From: Scatophagus argus
Taxonomy: Eukaryota > Chordata > Actinopteri > Scatophagidae
Assembly: GCF_020382885.2 (NCBI RefSeq)
Contig: NC_058495.1
Coordinates: forward strand, 21,248,127-21,312,126
Direction: 5' to 3'
DNA length: 64,000 bases
A program made the position numbers and the translations under genes. This document shows positions 37,601-64,000 of this stretch, in pieces (position 1 is the stretch's first letter; each line of letters begins with the position of its first letter). The notes under the pieces were generated by a model. The model did not search any database. It worked only from the letters and a program-made list of their open reading frames with translations, and had not been told where the DNA came from.

Positions 37601-37889
37601 AAGCCCAGTTGTTCATCATGCGGTAGTGCTGGTCTAAATATAAAACCCTGGTGCAAGTGTTGCACTTTAGTTAAATGTTTATCGCTTCTGCAGAATGGAA
37701 GATTTGCATACATGTACAATTACACTGTCAAAGTGGAGCGCTCGGCTGTACAAAGGGACCAGTATACCTGAGCGGGGGAGTACAATAACGCCACTCATGA
37801 GGCTTCACTGTGGTTACTTCACTGAACTGAATGGATAAACTGTGTATTCAAATGACATCAAAAACAGAAACCTTCATGACTCTGTCAGA
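34485..37889. other. Intergenic between bcl2l1 and gata1 (convergent)
   Basis: No exon could be supported. It holds the TTA/TAA microsatellite and scattered short open frames without domain content. The two flanking genes converge here, so little promoter function is expected. Confidence 0.5.
34640..34692. repeat. (ATT)n(AAT)n microsatellite
   Basis: ATT units switch to AAT units, forming a self-complementary AT-rich tract. Confidence 0.9.
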
Positions 37890-38270
37890 ATCAGTCACAC
37901 GTTTTATTATTTAATCAGTAGAGTTTCAATATGGTAACATCAATTTTACACATAAAAAAAAGACAAATCCATGTAACACAAAGCACAAAAGTAGAATTTC
38001 ACATTATGAATAATAGAACATGTGGCTATCAAATCAGATTTGTGTCTGTATTTACAGCTAAAACAATTCCCTCATCTGACTGCAAACAAATCACTAGATC
38101 AAGACGACAGCTGCAGAACTGATGCCTCCTTCTAAAATACAGTGGAAAGAAACAGAAACCCTCGATCACATGACATTCAGCGCAGGAACACATATGTACA
38201 AATACACACAAATAACTGGCGAGCAAGCAAGCTGCATCCTAACTAGATTTCAGGTGCCTGTTTCGTCACT
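37890..38270 (-). other. gata1: gata1 3' UTR with poly(A) signal
   Basis: Minus-strand AATAAA at 37,903-37,908, about 365 bases after the stop codon. Confidence 0.6.
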
Positions 38271-40439
<2,169 letters not shown>

Positions 40440-40440
40440 G

Positions 40441-42002
40441 CTGACAGAAGAAACCTCAACTTACAGCACTGTCATAATAAGGATGTGAGAAATCTACTTT
40501 TGAGATTTGAGTCAGGTTAGGGTACCGTCTCAGGATCATTTTTCAAAAGCTGAAATCTGGTATTTTTTCCTGGCATTTAGATGCATTCCACAATTAACAG
40601 TTTCTGATTTAGTGCAACTCTGATTGAAACAGATACCCCACAGTCTTCACTTGATAACAACCAATATAACTTGAGGTTATCAGGGACAAGATCGCTCGAC
40701 AGCATGCGTCTTCACACTTCCTTTTCTAGGAAAAGGAAGTTTGACAGTGGCTGAAAGTCAAAACTAAAAATAAATGTGTCTATTATTGTAATGATGCAAG
40801 CATGCAATGACCAAACGGTTACTAGGTGGCCTTTGTACAATAGGTGTGCCAGTTAGAAGAATGCAAAAGATGAGTCCTCAGGGACGACCTGCAGGGCAAA
40901 CACTCACACCGAGAGGAAAAAAAATAAATGACTGAGCTGTGTTGGTAGGCAGATTTATATATGAAAGTGATAGCAGAAACTTATGTCACATTTTCACACC
41001 AGTCTGTTTTATTTGTATCTGTATGTTCGCACCAGTAATTACTCAGTGGTGGTGTTTTGTTTTTTGTTTTTTGTTTTTTAATTTTCTTCTATTTTATATA
41101 GATTTGTAGAATAACTCAGCCATGCTAAACTTTAATGATGAAAAGGCAATTTGCTACCATTCAAGAAAAACGAATCAGAAATTACTGCTTTAAAAAAATG
41201 ATTTAAAAAACACTTGAAAGAGAAAGGAGAACTGCAGTATCTTTAGAGGAAAGAAAAGAGGCTGATAGTGTCTGATAAAGTCTGAGAAAATCTGATAGAC
41301 GGTGTTATTATAATGCTAAATATATCCTGCTCCACCGATACAACATGAGCCTATCTCATCTGATTAATAGAAATCTGTTACACTTAAAGTGTGAAAACAC
41401 AACAGTGTGAGACAGCCTGTGGTGGAGAACCGACTGGAAGATCAAATGACATTTTACTGAGAAATTAACAGGCGCCAATAATCACATTTCAATTAATTTA
41501 ATCATAAACAGCTTTTCACATACAAGCTGCACACAAAAACATGAAACTGGAGATTTCATTAGTGTCCTATTCAAGAGTTTAATATTTTTTTTATTATATT
41601 AATACATATACATACAAATAACATGAGCCAAGATGAGATATCTAATTGGATGTCGCCTTAAAAGCGTGATGGTCATGATGGTGATTGATCTGACACACAC
41701 ACAGACCCATGGGAAAATATTTAAGAAGACAAATCAGATAAAAATACATTTAAAAAATGTAGAAAATAATTAAAAATCAATGTAAAACATTTAAGTTTTA
41801 GAGAAACTGTCAATTTCCTTCAGAAAGAAATTCCTTTGGCCCACAGCAAAACTCTTCACCTCTCCATGTCACGGTCAGCCAAGCAATAAATGGCCCAAGA
41901 TGATATTAAACCTTACCAGTGAAAGTTTGAAATGCACAAATACACTTTTAATATTCTTAATAAACTGCCAGAAGGCAGAAGATGGGGGAGGGGCTCACCT
42001 AC
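40441..42002 (-). other. gata1: gata1 intron 1
   Basis: 1.56 kb intron between a donor (CAG followed by GTAGGTGAG at 42,002) and the acceptor next to the start codon. It contains three GATA motifs within about 33 bases (41,263-41,295), reminiscent of the GATA-rich first intron of mammalian Gata1. Confidence 0.6.
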
Positions 42003-42190
42003 CTGAGTGGATGTCACAAAAGAGCGAGGTGAACAGCAGGACTCGGGGTTGAAGTTATGTAGCCAGGTGGAAGGTGACAGTTTGGTGGTCTACCTCAGCA
42101 TAGGCTGATGGCTACAAGAACTACTTCTCCAACCACCAGCGAAGTTCAGGGCTAAGAGACAGTCCATGGGAGGGGTTGGGGACAACTTTT
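42003..42190 (-). promoter_or_regulatory. gata1: gata1 non-coding first exon and proximal promoter
   Basis: A strong donor on the minus strand ends a probable untranslated exon at 42,003. About 165 bases upstream is a C-rich CACC/KLF-type box (CCCCAACCCCTCCC, 42,169-42,182), as seen in erythroid promoters. No TATA box was found. The start site within this segment is inferred. Confidence 0.5.
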
Positions 42191-44560
42191 AGACACGCCT
42201 CTTAGGTTCAGAGAGAAAAAACTTGTACTGGGCAAAAGACGTGATATGTTTACAACTCTAAATGTAAAGTTATGTGAAACTGTGTAGTTCATCAACAAAT
42301 GGTAGAAATAAGGTTTGTCTTATCAAAGTCTCTGCATCTGAAGTGAGTGGGAAAGGTGAGGGTGACAGCTTTAAATCTTGGTTCCTCTTCCTTTATGGCT
42401 GCATATGCTGGTAGTGTAGTATTGATAACATGTTTGTATCTCTGATGACTTCCACAGAGAAGGAACCACATTAGAAAAGCATATCAGCACCAAACCATTA
42501 TCAAACAATTAGGTAGAGCTGGTAGATAGAAAAAAAAACAGATATTAACATAATATTAAAGATGTAATGCAGCTGTCACAGGCAGGGCACTGAGCCTGCA
42601 GCATGGGTACTTTTGTCTGTTGATGAAATGTGCATACAAACCCTGATAAGACCGAGCCCACATGGAAAAGAGTCGACAGACATTTGAACAAAGCAAATAT
42701 AAAATGCAAAGACTCAATTTCTTTGTGGTCCAGCAAAGCTTAGAGTGGAACACAGTAATGCAAATTGGGAAAGGAGCTGCAATCATAGGGGAGAGATATG
42801 GTCTGGACACAGCCTGGCCGTGCACAAGCCTCACACTGTCCCAGTCATTTGATAGTCAAAACAGCTTCCCAACTTTCCTCTCTCTTTGTTCATTTACAGT
42901 TTTCAGGGAAATCAGGGGAGAAAACACAGGTGGGAATAATTGAGGCTTTTTTAAATTTGCAACACTGCGCCTTTTTCTGCTTCTTACAGAGATCGAAGCA
43001 GTTGAGTTATAATTATATCGTCATGAAGTTGTGAGGAGCAGATAAACTGCATCAGTTAGGCCTGATGCAAATCAGCACGGAGGTCATGGTCAGTGTGGCA
43101 CGGCAAAAATTGTGAACAAGTTACCTGTTTCCTTTTTAAGTTTTTGCTCCTTCTACGATTGCTTTGTATAAAGTTCTCATCCATCCCAATAAATAATAAA
43201 ATGTATACAGTAACAGTGGCACCACCAAGGGGTGGCCAGGAGGGCCACAACCACCCTCATATAATTGATGGCTCTCCCATTGGCCCTCCCTCACGAGTCA
43301 CATACACACAACAGGAAGCTCATTGGAAGATCAGTGAAAAGCCTAACATGTATATACAGATACACAACACATTAAAACAGGTTGTGGAACTCAGGATGTT
43401 AACTGTATTTAGTCAACACGCACGATAAACCAACATGTATCAGTACGGAGAGTTTTTATCTAACAAATTAAATGCAATCAGGATTTTACAAAAAAGACTA
43501 ACTGTAATCAGCTCAGATCACATTTGGAAAAAAGTGTAAATAGATTAGATTACATTGTGAAGGATTAGTTATTAGGATTGGTTACATTTTTATTATTTTT
43601 TGATTATGTCTTTAAAATATGGAAACAGTTTCAGTTTCAGGTTTTTGGTTGTTCCACCCCAAAGATTTTCACTGGCCCCATGTGGTATGAAAAACTGTTC
43701 TGTGGGCGCCACAGTACAGTGAAGGTCAGCCAGGCCTCAAGTTCGAAACAACTCGACGACGGTTTTGACCAGAGGGAAGTAATTTGTAGGAAAGGTCGCT
43801 GATTCAGAAACTTGCATTTAGCACAGCGCATTTTCAGTGGAAATCGGGTGAAAAAGTAGTGTGCTGGGACAAAGATCTGCGACTACATAAAATCCCTTAA
43901 CTTATAGAGGCTCATATGATCATATACAGTATAATCAAATAGTCTTCTATAAATGGGTCAGGTTAATCATGCCTGTATTCATTGCAACATTCATATAAAA
44001 ATAAGACAATTAGTCACTTCTGCAGACGTGTCAGTTGGAAAACTACTAGTTAATCATTTTTCCAACCAAAACAGGAAAAAAACCCCTCTTATCTGTAAAA
44101 GCTTCATCCTGGATTCGTGACAACCCTATTTCTAAAATTGTGGCTGCAGCCCTGTTTTATCTTCCCTTTATTCCCTGATTATTAACTCTGGTTAATATTT
44201 TTCTGTCTTTCTCCTCTTCATGCCTCAATTAGATTGTAAAGGCACAAGGAACATTTTAGATACCGGAAATGACAAGACAAAGATGGGAGATTACACCTTG
44301 TGCCGCTGTGACAATACTAATTATTTAATATTTGTTTTAATTATTTACTTATTATTAATTTTTCATGCTGGTTTATGTATACGAAGCCTGATCCTCGGCC
44401 AGCACACACTGGGCAGGCTCCATCCTGCTCAGACCCTGAACGGGATGTGGAAAGACAGAAAATTCACGGAAAGCTGGACGGTGATGCTAATTCAATGTGT
44501 GTGAGTCTCCTATCAGGGACTGGAAGGGAATGAGCTGACCTGCTGTTGTGAATGAGAGTG
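42191..44560. other. Upstream region of gata1
   Basis: No exon could be supported. Single GATA motifs occur at 42,319-42,325 (CTTATCA) and 42,644-42,650 (TGATAAG). A GGCCACC-rich patch at 43,215-43,330 may be an old repeat. Confidence 0.4.
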
Positions 44561-44725
44561 ATATTATGAAGTGGGGTCTCGGCGGTGGCAGTGTGGGCAG
44601 GGATGTGGCTGCTGCCGCTGTGTGAGCGGGCTGCTCCGCTCTGATAAGAGGTTATCAAGATGAAAGGAGGACAGACCTACAGGACATTGCAGCATGTCTG
44701 TGGTTGTGCCATCTGAGCCATAAGC
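44560..44725. promoter_or_regulatory. Candidate haematopoietic enhancer with palindromic GATA site
   Basis: TGATAAG (44,642-44,648) faces GTTATCA (44,651-44,657), giving two GATA sites in inverted orientation two bases apart. About 40 bases on are a RUNX-type TGTGGTT (44,699-44,705) and an E-box CATCTG. It sits about 2.5 kb upstream of the putative gata1 first exon. Palindromic GATA sites upstream of Gata1 are known in mouse and zebrafish. Function here is inferred. Confidence 0.5.
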
Positions 44726-45008
44726 CTACAGACACACAGAGAGAGAGAGAGACATTCAACATGCCTGCTTTGTTGACAGTATCTCGACAGAAGCAGTTGG
44801 AGCTGACACTGAAACGTCTTGTTGGACAGTTGGGAGGCTGTGCAAGCCCGTTGGAGCCGTGTGACGGGTGGTGTTGTGTGTCACCAGTGGACTTTGGGGA
44901 CAGCTTTCTAATTCCCAAGAAACAGCCTTCTGTGTAGGCGGTGGTCTTATCTCTGCCACGCAGGGCTGCAGCAACATACCCAGGAGAGCGCTTGCTCTCT
45001 CTCTCTCT

Positions 45009-45021
45009 CACACACACACAG

Positions 45022-45068
<47 letters not shown>
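45009..45068. repeat. (CA)n microsatellite
   Basis: About 30 CA units with one GACG interruption, following a CT run. Confidence 0.95.
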
Positions 45069-45070
<2 letters not shown>

Positions 45071-47778
45071 CCTCCTCTCAATCATTATTTAGTTTTACCC
45101 CTTGTTGTCCTCAGTCACTCACGTTTTTAGTCAACAAAGAAGAACTGGTATCCATGAGGCCTTCGTGGCACACGTGATGCACTGTGCATCAGGCAGGGTA
45201 TGAATGTGCGTCTTTTGAAATGGCTAATAAAGGTGTCGCTCCAGTGCCACTCGCTGAGATATGATACCTTTTTATATTGCTGATTTTGAGTAATCTCTGT
45301 ACTCTGCTGCACCTCTCACGGTCTCAGCAGGACACAGATATGCAAAAGCAAACCGGCATCACCTCAATAACACACTACTGTGATTACTACTGCTTTCTTG
45401 ACTTTTGTATTGATTTGTTTTTGGTGCGGCTAATTGTTTATTAACTGTTTATTTCGTGTTGAACATTTTAGAGATCTTTTTTTCTCTTATATAATGCAAC
45501 ATATTTTTTTATGTCCTCTGTTTGTCCATCTCACTCCACTTTTATGACATTATTTTAACATTTTCATTCAGTTTTTCTTTTTATTTCCCCTTAAGTATCC
45601 TGAAGGTTATTAAAATCATCTTCTTCCACCTGATATGTCAGTAGCATATACTGTATATGTATATTAACTTGCTCCAGCTCTTCATTGAAGCTATATGATG
45701 TTAACACTGAGTGAAAAATTCAGACCCAAGGCTCCTTTATGTGTCAGCATCATCAGATCACATGGAAATATTCTCAGTATGTCGATTTAACACGAGTCAA
45801 TTTAAAAACATCCATCTTGTCATGTTTGGCATCTGTGAAAACTCCCCACAGGAACTTAAAATAGTTCTGTGTGTTTTAACAAGGACTACTTTGTAGTGAC
45901 TTAATGCTTCCAATTAATATTTTTTATTTAATAAAATTTATTTAATTATTAAATCTTCAAAATTGTCATACACATTTTACCGTTTTGTTGGCTTTTATTT
46001 TTGTGGTGTTATAGTCTGATATATTCTGATATATATGCTATAGTCTTAGTCTGATTCAGAGGAAAAAAGATGACAAACAAAACACAATGCAAAAGCTGAA
46101 CAAACATGAGAATTTAAACTTTTAAATTTCCCTGTTAACAAAATCTTTTTCGTGAATCACTGGATTTAGCCTGTTGTAGTAGATAACACCCCCTGATGGC
46201 ACCGAAAAGAAAAGGAAAGCCTGGAATAAAGGTGAATCACCTGAGACCTATACTGCCCTCTAGTGGTATGATAAATAAAGAAAGTACCCAGTACAATTTA
46301 GAGCAGATCGACGTGGTGAATGATTTTACGATCAGTTTGGAATAGAAAAAAATGTTCTGTCCTTTAAATAAATGCACACCATTTCAACATGACGACATTT
46401 CTGAAAGCAACAGTGGAACAAAAACCTCAGGTAGTAAACGTAATGAAACAAATTTTATCCAGCATTCGTTTACCTCTGCATTTCTAACATCCCTGGCTGT
46501 GGCCCTCATTTAAACTCTTTGACGTCGAAACGAAAAATTACGAGGAGCCCTTAAAGGCATCAGCGGCTGAAGGTCCTGCTGAAACAACACACGTGAACGC
46601 GAAGGACGGAAAAAGTCCGCTCACACTGAAAACAAACCTCACAGGGAGCTCCGGGTGACGCAACAGCTTCTTTTAACTCTTATCTCACTGATTTATTTAA
46701 AAATATATTTGCTGCTACTTATTTCATTTTAATCTTCCATTTTTGGTACAAATTAACAGATAGTGACAAACGTGTAAAAGCTAGCGGACCTATTTAACGG
46801 AGCGTAGAGATGGTGTTGTACCTTTACCTGAGTGCGTGTATGTGTGTGCTCCTACGAATGGTGGGAAAATGAGTGAATCACCGCTTCACCAACGTGTACT
46901 TGGACGCGGACCCTCAAAGGCAACACAAACAGAACACTGAGACACAGTACTTAAACCCCTCAGACCTGGACCCAGCAGAGACGGGTCTGGTCTCACGTCC
47001 AGTTTCTCCTCTGACCTTGGGCGGATGGAGGAAGGAGTTTCTGATCCTCCTGACTTTGTCTTCATTGTACTTGAAACAGGACTGGGGACTGCCATCCTGT
47101 TATAAAGTATTAAAGGATTGTAAAATAGAGAACTACAAATATTGATTAACTTTAATTTTATTTTATTTACTTTTTGGAAGGTGATGTGCGTAGTTTTACT
47201 GTTTCATGTGTTTTTGTCAATATGTACCACTCAAACGACCAAGTACAAGTAATCACACACAGCTGATCGACAGAAAGTTAACCCGCAGGTACTCACATAA
47301 ATCAATAATTTCAGTCACTTTGCAAAGAAAACAAAGATTTGTATCATCGTCTGCTTCCAGCTTCTTCATTATGAGGATGTGATTACTTTCTCTGTTTCGT
47401 GTGAGTGTGAACTGGATGTTTTTGGAGTCTGGAAGAAAACAGGAAATCTGAACATATTACTTTGGGACTCAGGACTTGGGAAACTTTTTCTGACAATTTA
47501 AATATTGGAGATTAAACATTTAATTGAGAAAACTGTTGGCAGATTAATCAGTAATGAAAGTAACTGTTGTAGCTCTGGTCACTCAGTGTATCCATACACA
47601 ACTAACTAAATTAAAGATTTCACCAGCTGAAGGTTTTATATTATGCTTGGCTTGAGCTCACTGCTTTTCACCAAATATTTGTACACAAAATATTGTTTAC
47701 ATCTTAATTACAGAAACTTGTGATTTTTTTAACCTGTTTTATTCCACACATTGTTCTCTCTTTTCTCTCTCTTTGCAG
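45069..47778. other. Intergenic between gata1 and hcfc1
   Basis: Mostly AT-rich. A CpG-richer patch at 46,500-46,850 includes TGACGCAA (about 46,657), a CRE/C-EBP-type site, and could be a promoter of a small plus-strand gene ending in the exon-like sequence at 47,779. No complete gene could be built. Confidence 0.35.
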
Positions 47779-47864
47779 GTGAATACTTTCAGGGAAACGT
47801 CAAAGAAGATCAAGACGTGGAAGAGCTGATCCCTGGTCCTGAGACGGCCTCTTTGCTCGACTAA
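47779..47864 (+). CDS. Candidate terminal coding exon of an unidentified gene
   Basis: A very strong acceptor (long CT tract then TTTGCAG, ending at 47,778) precedes an open frame in phase 1: EYFQGNVKEDQDVEELIPGP followed by ETASLLD and a stop at 47,862-47,864. The last residues contain ExxxLL, the form of an acidic dileucine sorting signal used by membrane-protein tails. No upstream exon could be tied to it with confidence. It may be the end of a small gene lying 46.6-47.9 kb, converging with hcfc1, or a chance frame. I do not recognise the protein. Confidence 0.3.
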
Positions 47865-47945
47865 CAACAGCAGATTCACCCTTTTATCTTTTAAATCTCT
47901 GCAGTCAAGAGAAGGAAGACACCAAACATCTCTATGTTTAACATG

Positions 47946-50482
47946 TTTATTTTTTTTTTGTTTTGATGATAAAAGATACATTACTCCCTACAGTACAAAA
48001 AACACACATTGGAAAATACAGGACATTTCCAGATAACCTGCAAACAGCCGAGAGAAACTCGCAAGACCCGAGCGCTGCTCTCAGCACTCGTCCCAGAGCG
48101 GGAGGGAAAGTTCAGAGAGACCTCGGCACTGCTGATGATGACCTATCTAACGAGGGTGCAAAAATAGTGACCCAGCAAAGGTACTGTGGAAGGAAAGGAC
48201 ACAATTGTATACCACATGGAGAGAGGAACAAACTCATTAAATGTTTTTTCTTTTTTTTTTTTGAGAACCTTCAGCTTATGGTCTAACTTAAGGCATCACT
48301 ACTAAAATACACTGCTTTTGCATGCATGTCTAGTTTTGTTCAACAGACACACCGACACGCACAAAAATTATGAATGCATATGAAGAGAAAGTTCGTTTCT
48401 AGAAAGAAATCGGGAGAAACCACAAACGGATACCAAGGTGCCGGCCGGAGAAAAGGCGGCGAGCGAAAACCTTGGCTCTGGTCTTCCTGGCTGTTACCAT
48501 CACAACTGAATCCGCCCTTACAAAGTAGATATACACTCACGTCCAGTCAGAAACCTGCCCCCTGTACAAGTTGTACTGTAATGAACCTAGCAGTGATTCA
48601 GACTCCTACAGTGAATCAGCTTGACAGAAGCAAATTAGAACAATCAGGGAGGCTATATATATTTATATATATATATATTTGTTTTATAAGTAAAGACACA
48701 AAAGGCAATCAAGAGATGACCAACATGTAAAAACTGTTTGTTACAGGTAATTATATAAAAGGCCAAGATGTTTTGTTTTTTTTCATCTTTTTTTTTTGTT
48801 TGTTTTATTCTTGCACTATGAACGAACTAATTTACAGGTGAGTACACTCCGGCTATGTAAGCTTTCTTCCCAAGACATCCCCATTCAAAGACATACGGGT
48901 TTACACGTCACAGTTAGCTTGCACACCATCTGTAGTCTGAAGTACAGAGCCGTGGAAGGAAAAAATTAAAATTTATTAAATGGATTCACATACATCAATA
49001 GGATAGGGAAAATGTGTCTACTAATATAATTTGTCATTCTAAAAAAAAACAAAACAAAACAAAAAAAAAACTTAAAGAAGAGGTGAGACACCACATTCAT
49101 GAGCATAAAATGTGTAGGACAACTGATTGGGATATTAATGGGGAAAGGTATGAAAAGATTTGATGTTATTCATTTTCTCATACCCCGTGAAACTCCATGT
49201 TTGGCAAACAAAGCAACACAAGCATTGAGTAGTAAACAAAGTAAAAACTCTCCTCTCCCTGGGTCCATTTCAAAGTTCCCTTCAGTCCTATAACCTCTGC
49301 GATTCTACGTGGAACAAATACAAAAGTCTGTCTCTCTTTCATTACCATCTGTTAACAACAAGAACATACAACCAACTGAATGAAGACTTTTAAAAATATA
49401 GTGGCAACCTCAACACAGCCACCCATCTTTCCACAAACACAAACTATGGGGATGAACAACAGTTAAAAAAAGTGATGTTTTTAAAAATGCACACAACATA
49501 CACATACACATAGGAGAAAAAAAAAAGCTTAAAAAATACAAAAATAAACTACACAAAAGATCTTCTGCGTCATTGCTTGCTAATTTTTTGGGAAGATTTT
49601 GCAATTTTTTTTCGTGTGTGCTGCAAGTCTCAGTCCTAGCAAAGTCTGTCGTTCATTCTCTACAAATCTCTTCCTTTGTCACTCTTTTTTGTCCACTTTG
49701 AAGTGTCGGCAACCAGTCCTCATCTTGGGGTAAAAAGCGCACAGTGATGACATTTACCAGGAAACTGGAGTCCAGTACGATGACTATACACTTGGTTCTC
49801 GATGAAGCAAATTTGTTTTGAGCAAAAAGAAAAAATGAAAGGAAAAAAAAAAAAAGATGTCCTCTTTCTTCGAGGACAAGTGCTTTATTTGTTACCATAC
49901 CGATTTTTCCTCTCATCTAAACTCCACAGCCTTTTTTTTTTCCAACACTGTACATCATTTTATGTAGTCTCTCTCTACATCCCCGCCCTCAGGATTCACA
50001 AAACAGACGAGGGAAAACAAAAACAAAAACAAAAAAAAAGGAAAAAAGTTAGCATTGCGCTCAGGCTGGCTCCCAGTTTGTGAAAATGCAAATGCTTCTC
50101 TATACTGCTCAACTACTGAAACAAGCCAAAAATAGATGTTAACGATGGAAGGGGATGTGACTGAAAAAGATAATGTGCTTCTAAGTTTGTGTTGCTCTAA
50201 AAATAGTACGACCAACAGAACGAGGAGGGTTTTTTTTTTTGTTTTTTTTATCTACAGAAAACATCTCTCAGATTGACTTTCATCTTGGCTTCATATGGTT
50301 GTTCTGCCTCCGCTGCTGTCTTGATCTGAGACTTGAGGGTGGAGGATGAGATTAGGATGAGGATGAGGAGGTGGAGGAGGGGTGAAGGTCAGTCTTCCAG
50401 ATAAAAGGACAGTGAGTGGGGGAAAAAAAAAAAAAAAAAAAAAAAAAAAAGACAAAAGACTGGGAGGGGTCTCTGGGCAACC
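47946..50482 (-). other. hcfc1: hcfc1 3' UTR (long)
   Basis: About 2.5 kb with no exons after the stop codon. On the minus strand a possible AATAAA lies at 47,946-47,951. Several oligo-A/T runs (for example 50,428-50,450) occur. The length is inferred from the absence of other features and may be shorter. Confidence 0.45.
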
Positions 50483-63060
<12,578 letters not shown>

Positions 63061-63699
63061 GATGTTATTCCACCATAAACCTACTTAAATATGTCCATTC
63101 ACGTACAATAATAGTGTACAAGCACTAATTTACAGATTTAGCGTTCACACATACTAAAGTGGCCACGCCCACATCAGTGCGCCCTCCACTGACACAAGTG
63201 CTGCATGACTACAGTAACATCAGCAATGAAGACCCCCAGTGTTCCCCTTTTTCCAAAACGGTGTACGTTCTGCAACACATTTCGTTGTTGACTCATACTG
63301 AATGGTCTTAAAGCTGCTGAAATTCCAAAAGATTATTATTAAACTTCTCTATCTAATTTGACTTGCAGAAATAAATCAATGTGTGTGGGTCCAAGCCAAA
63401 GTCTGGTTGTAGGCCTACAGGTGAATTCAGTTGTAGCTCTGTGTGAAATAGCAATCGGTATAATTCCATTTAATATGCCCTCTTAGCTACAGATGTGCGC
63501 ACCAAAGGCACAGTCTAATTTAGTAAATAGGAATTTATTGTGCAGTATGTGGGTTTAGATTTGACAAATTAGCAAGATCAGCTTCACCACTACATGTTGC
63601 TGGAAGGCTCTCAAGTTGGGTGACTTTTTTATTCTAGACTTGAGGTAAAGTGTATCACTTATAGCCTTCTGTTATTCTGTTTAATATTTTATCATTGAA
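63061..63699. other. Intergenic or intronic, nothing recognised
   Basis: AT-rich non-coding sequence with no supported exon. Confidence 0.4.
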
Positions 63700-63770
63700 A
63701 CAATATCAAGATAAGATAAGACAAGAACGATAACTTTATTAATCCCTGCAGGGAAATTAGGTTGTTGTCA
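63700..63770. repeat. Teleost retroelement 3' tail-like repeat
   Basis: Contains 'aactttattaatccctgca' then 'gggaaatta', the sort of tail found at the ends of many dispersed teleost retroelement copies. Family not determined. Confidence 0.45.
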
Positions 63771-63950
63771 TCATAGCATCTTGATACATTCACACGTCAG
63801 ACAACAGTACAATAGACAAACTACTCGTTAATAAAACAAGGCACTTATCAGCAGAATATATATACGCACATATATACATAATATGTATTAACACTTGAGC
63901 AAAAGCAAAATATGTCACTTCAGATGATCTTACATCCATTTTGTATTCTT

Positions 63951-63994
63951 CTCCTCCTCCTCCTCCTCCTCCTCCTTCTTCTTCTTCTTATTAT
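63951..63994. repeat. (TCC)n(TTC)n(TTA)n microsatellite
   Basis: Trinucleotide tract drifting from TCC to TTC to TTA at the right edge of the window. Confidence 0.9.
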
Positions 63995-64000
63995 TATCAT

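Noticed and set aside
46886-47095. Minus-strand 69-codon frame
   Set aside because: No similarity, no splice context; probably chance in a GC-richer patch.
46810-47145. Frame MVLYLYLSACMCVLLRMVGK, then TGA, then a 90-codon frame, as a possible selenoprotein or small membrane gene
   Set aside because: No SECIS-like hairpin was recognised, the downstream frame has no domain, and the TGA is more simply a stop. Kept only as context for the exon at 47,779.

Overview
This window is vertebrate nuclear DNA, almost certainly from a ray-finned (teleost) fish. Split genes have canonical GT-AG introns, many of them only 100-500 bases. There are abundant CA, GA and trinucleotide microsatellites, teleost-type DNA-transposon remnants, and proteins that match vertebrate families with fish-like divergence. 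No bacterial, viral, CRISPR or plasmid features were found.

Six protein-coding genes can be assembled. From left to right: bases 1-17,900 are a gene-poor stretch of old repeats lying 3' of a large-Maf bZIP gene (mafb-type, minus strand, single exon, 18,534-19,520). A divergently oriented deptor-type gene follows (plus, 9 coding exons, 22,041-24,610). Its 3' end almost touches the promoter of an adnp-type zinc-finger/homeodomain gene (plus, 3 coding exons, 25,847-28,825). Then comes bcl2l1 (Bcl-xL, plus, 2 coding exons, 30,896-32,433). A 5.5 kb gap with transposon fragments leads to gata1 (minus, 5 coding exons, 38,271-40,439, non-coding first exon near 42.0 kb). Upstream of gata1 is a 5-6 kb interval holding a palindromic GATA element and one orphan exon-like sequence. 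Finally hcfc1 (minus, 27 coding exons, 50,483-61,448, long 3' UTR, probable non-coding first exon(s) between 61.8 and 62.7 kb) fills the right end. Every coding exon of these genes was joined by hand with consistent reading phase.

The gene order mixes relatives of human chromosome 20q genes (MAFB, ADNP, BCL2L1) with X-linked ones (GATA1, HCFC1) and DEPTOR, whose human copy is on 8q beside MAFA. That suggests a fish-specific arrangement, possibly holding retained duplicates. The genes are functionally independent: two haematopoietic or hindbrain transcription factors (Maf, GATA1), an mTOR inhibitor (DEPTOR), two chromatin or transcription regulators (ADNP, HCF-1) and an apoptosis inhibitor (Bcl-xL).

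I did not find a wholly new system. The items most worth a second look are: the hcfc1 proteolytic-repeat array with a perfect 87-bp tandem duplication; its GC-AG intron that is open in frame; repeated YY1-type modules at its promoter; GATA motif clusters around gata1; a hammerhead-ribozyme-like core inside a gata1 intron; motif losses in the adnp and deptor copies; and a perfect 36-bp inverted repeat inside a hAT-like element.
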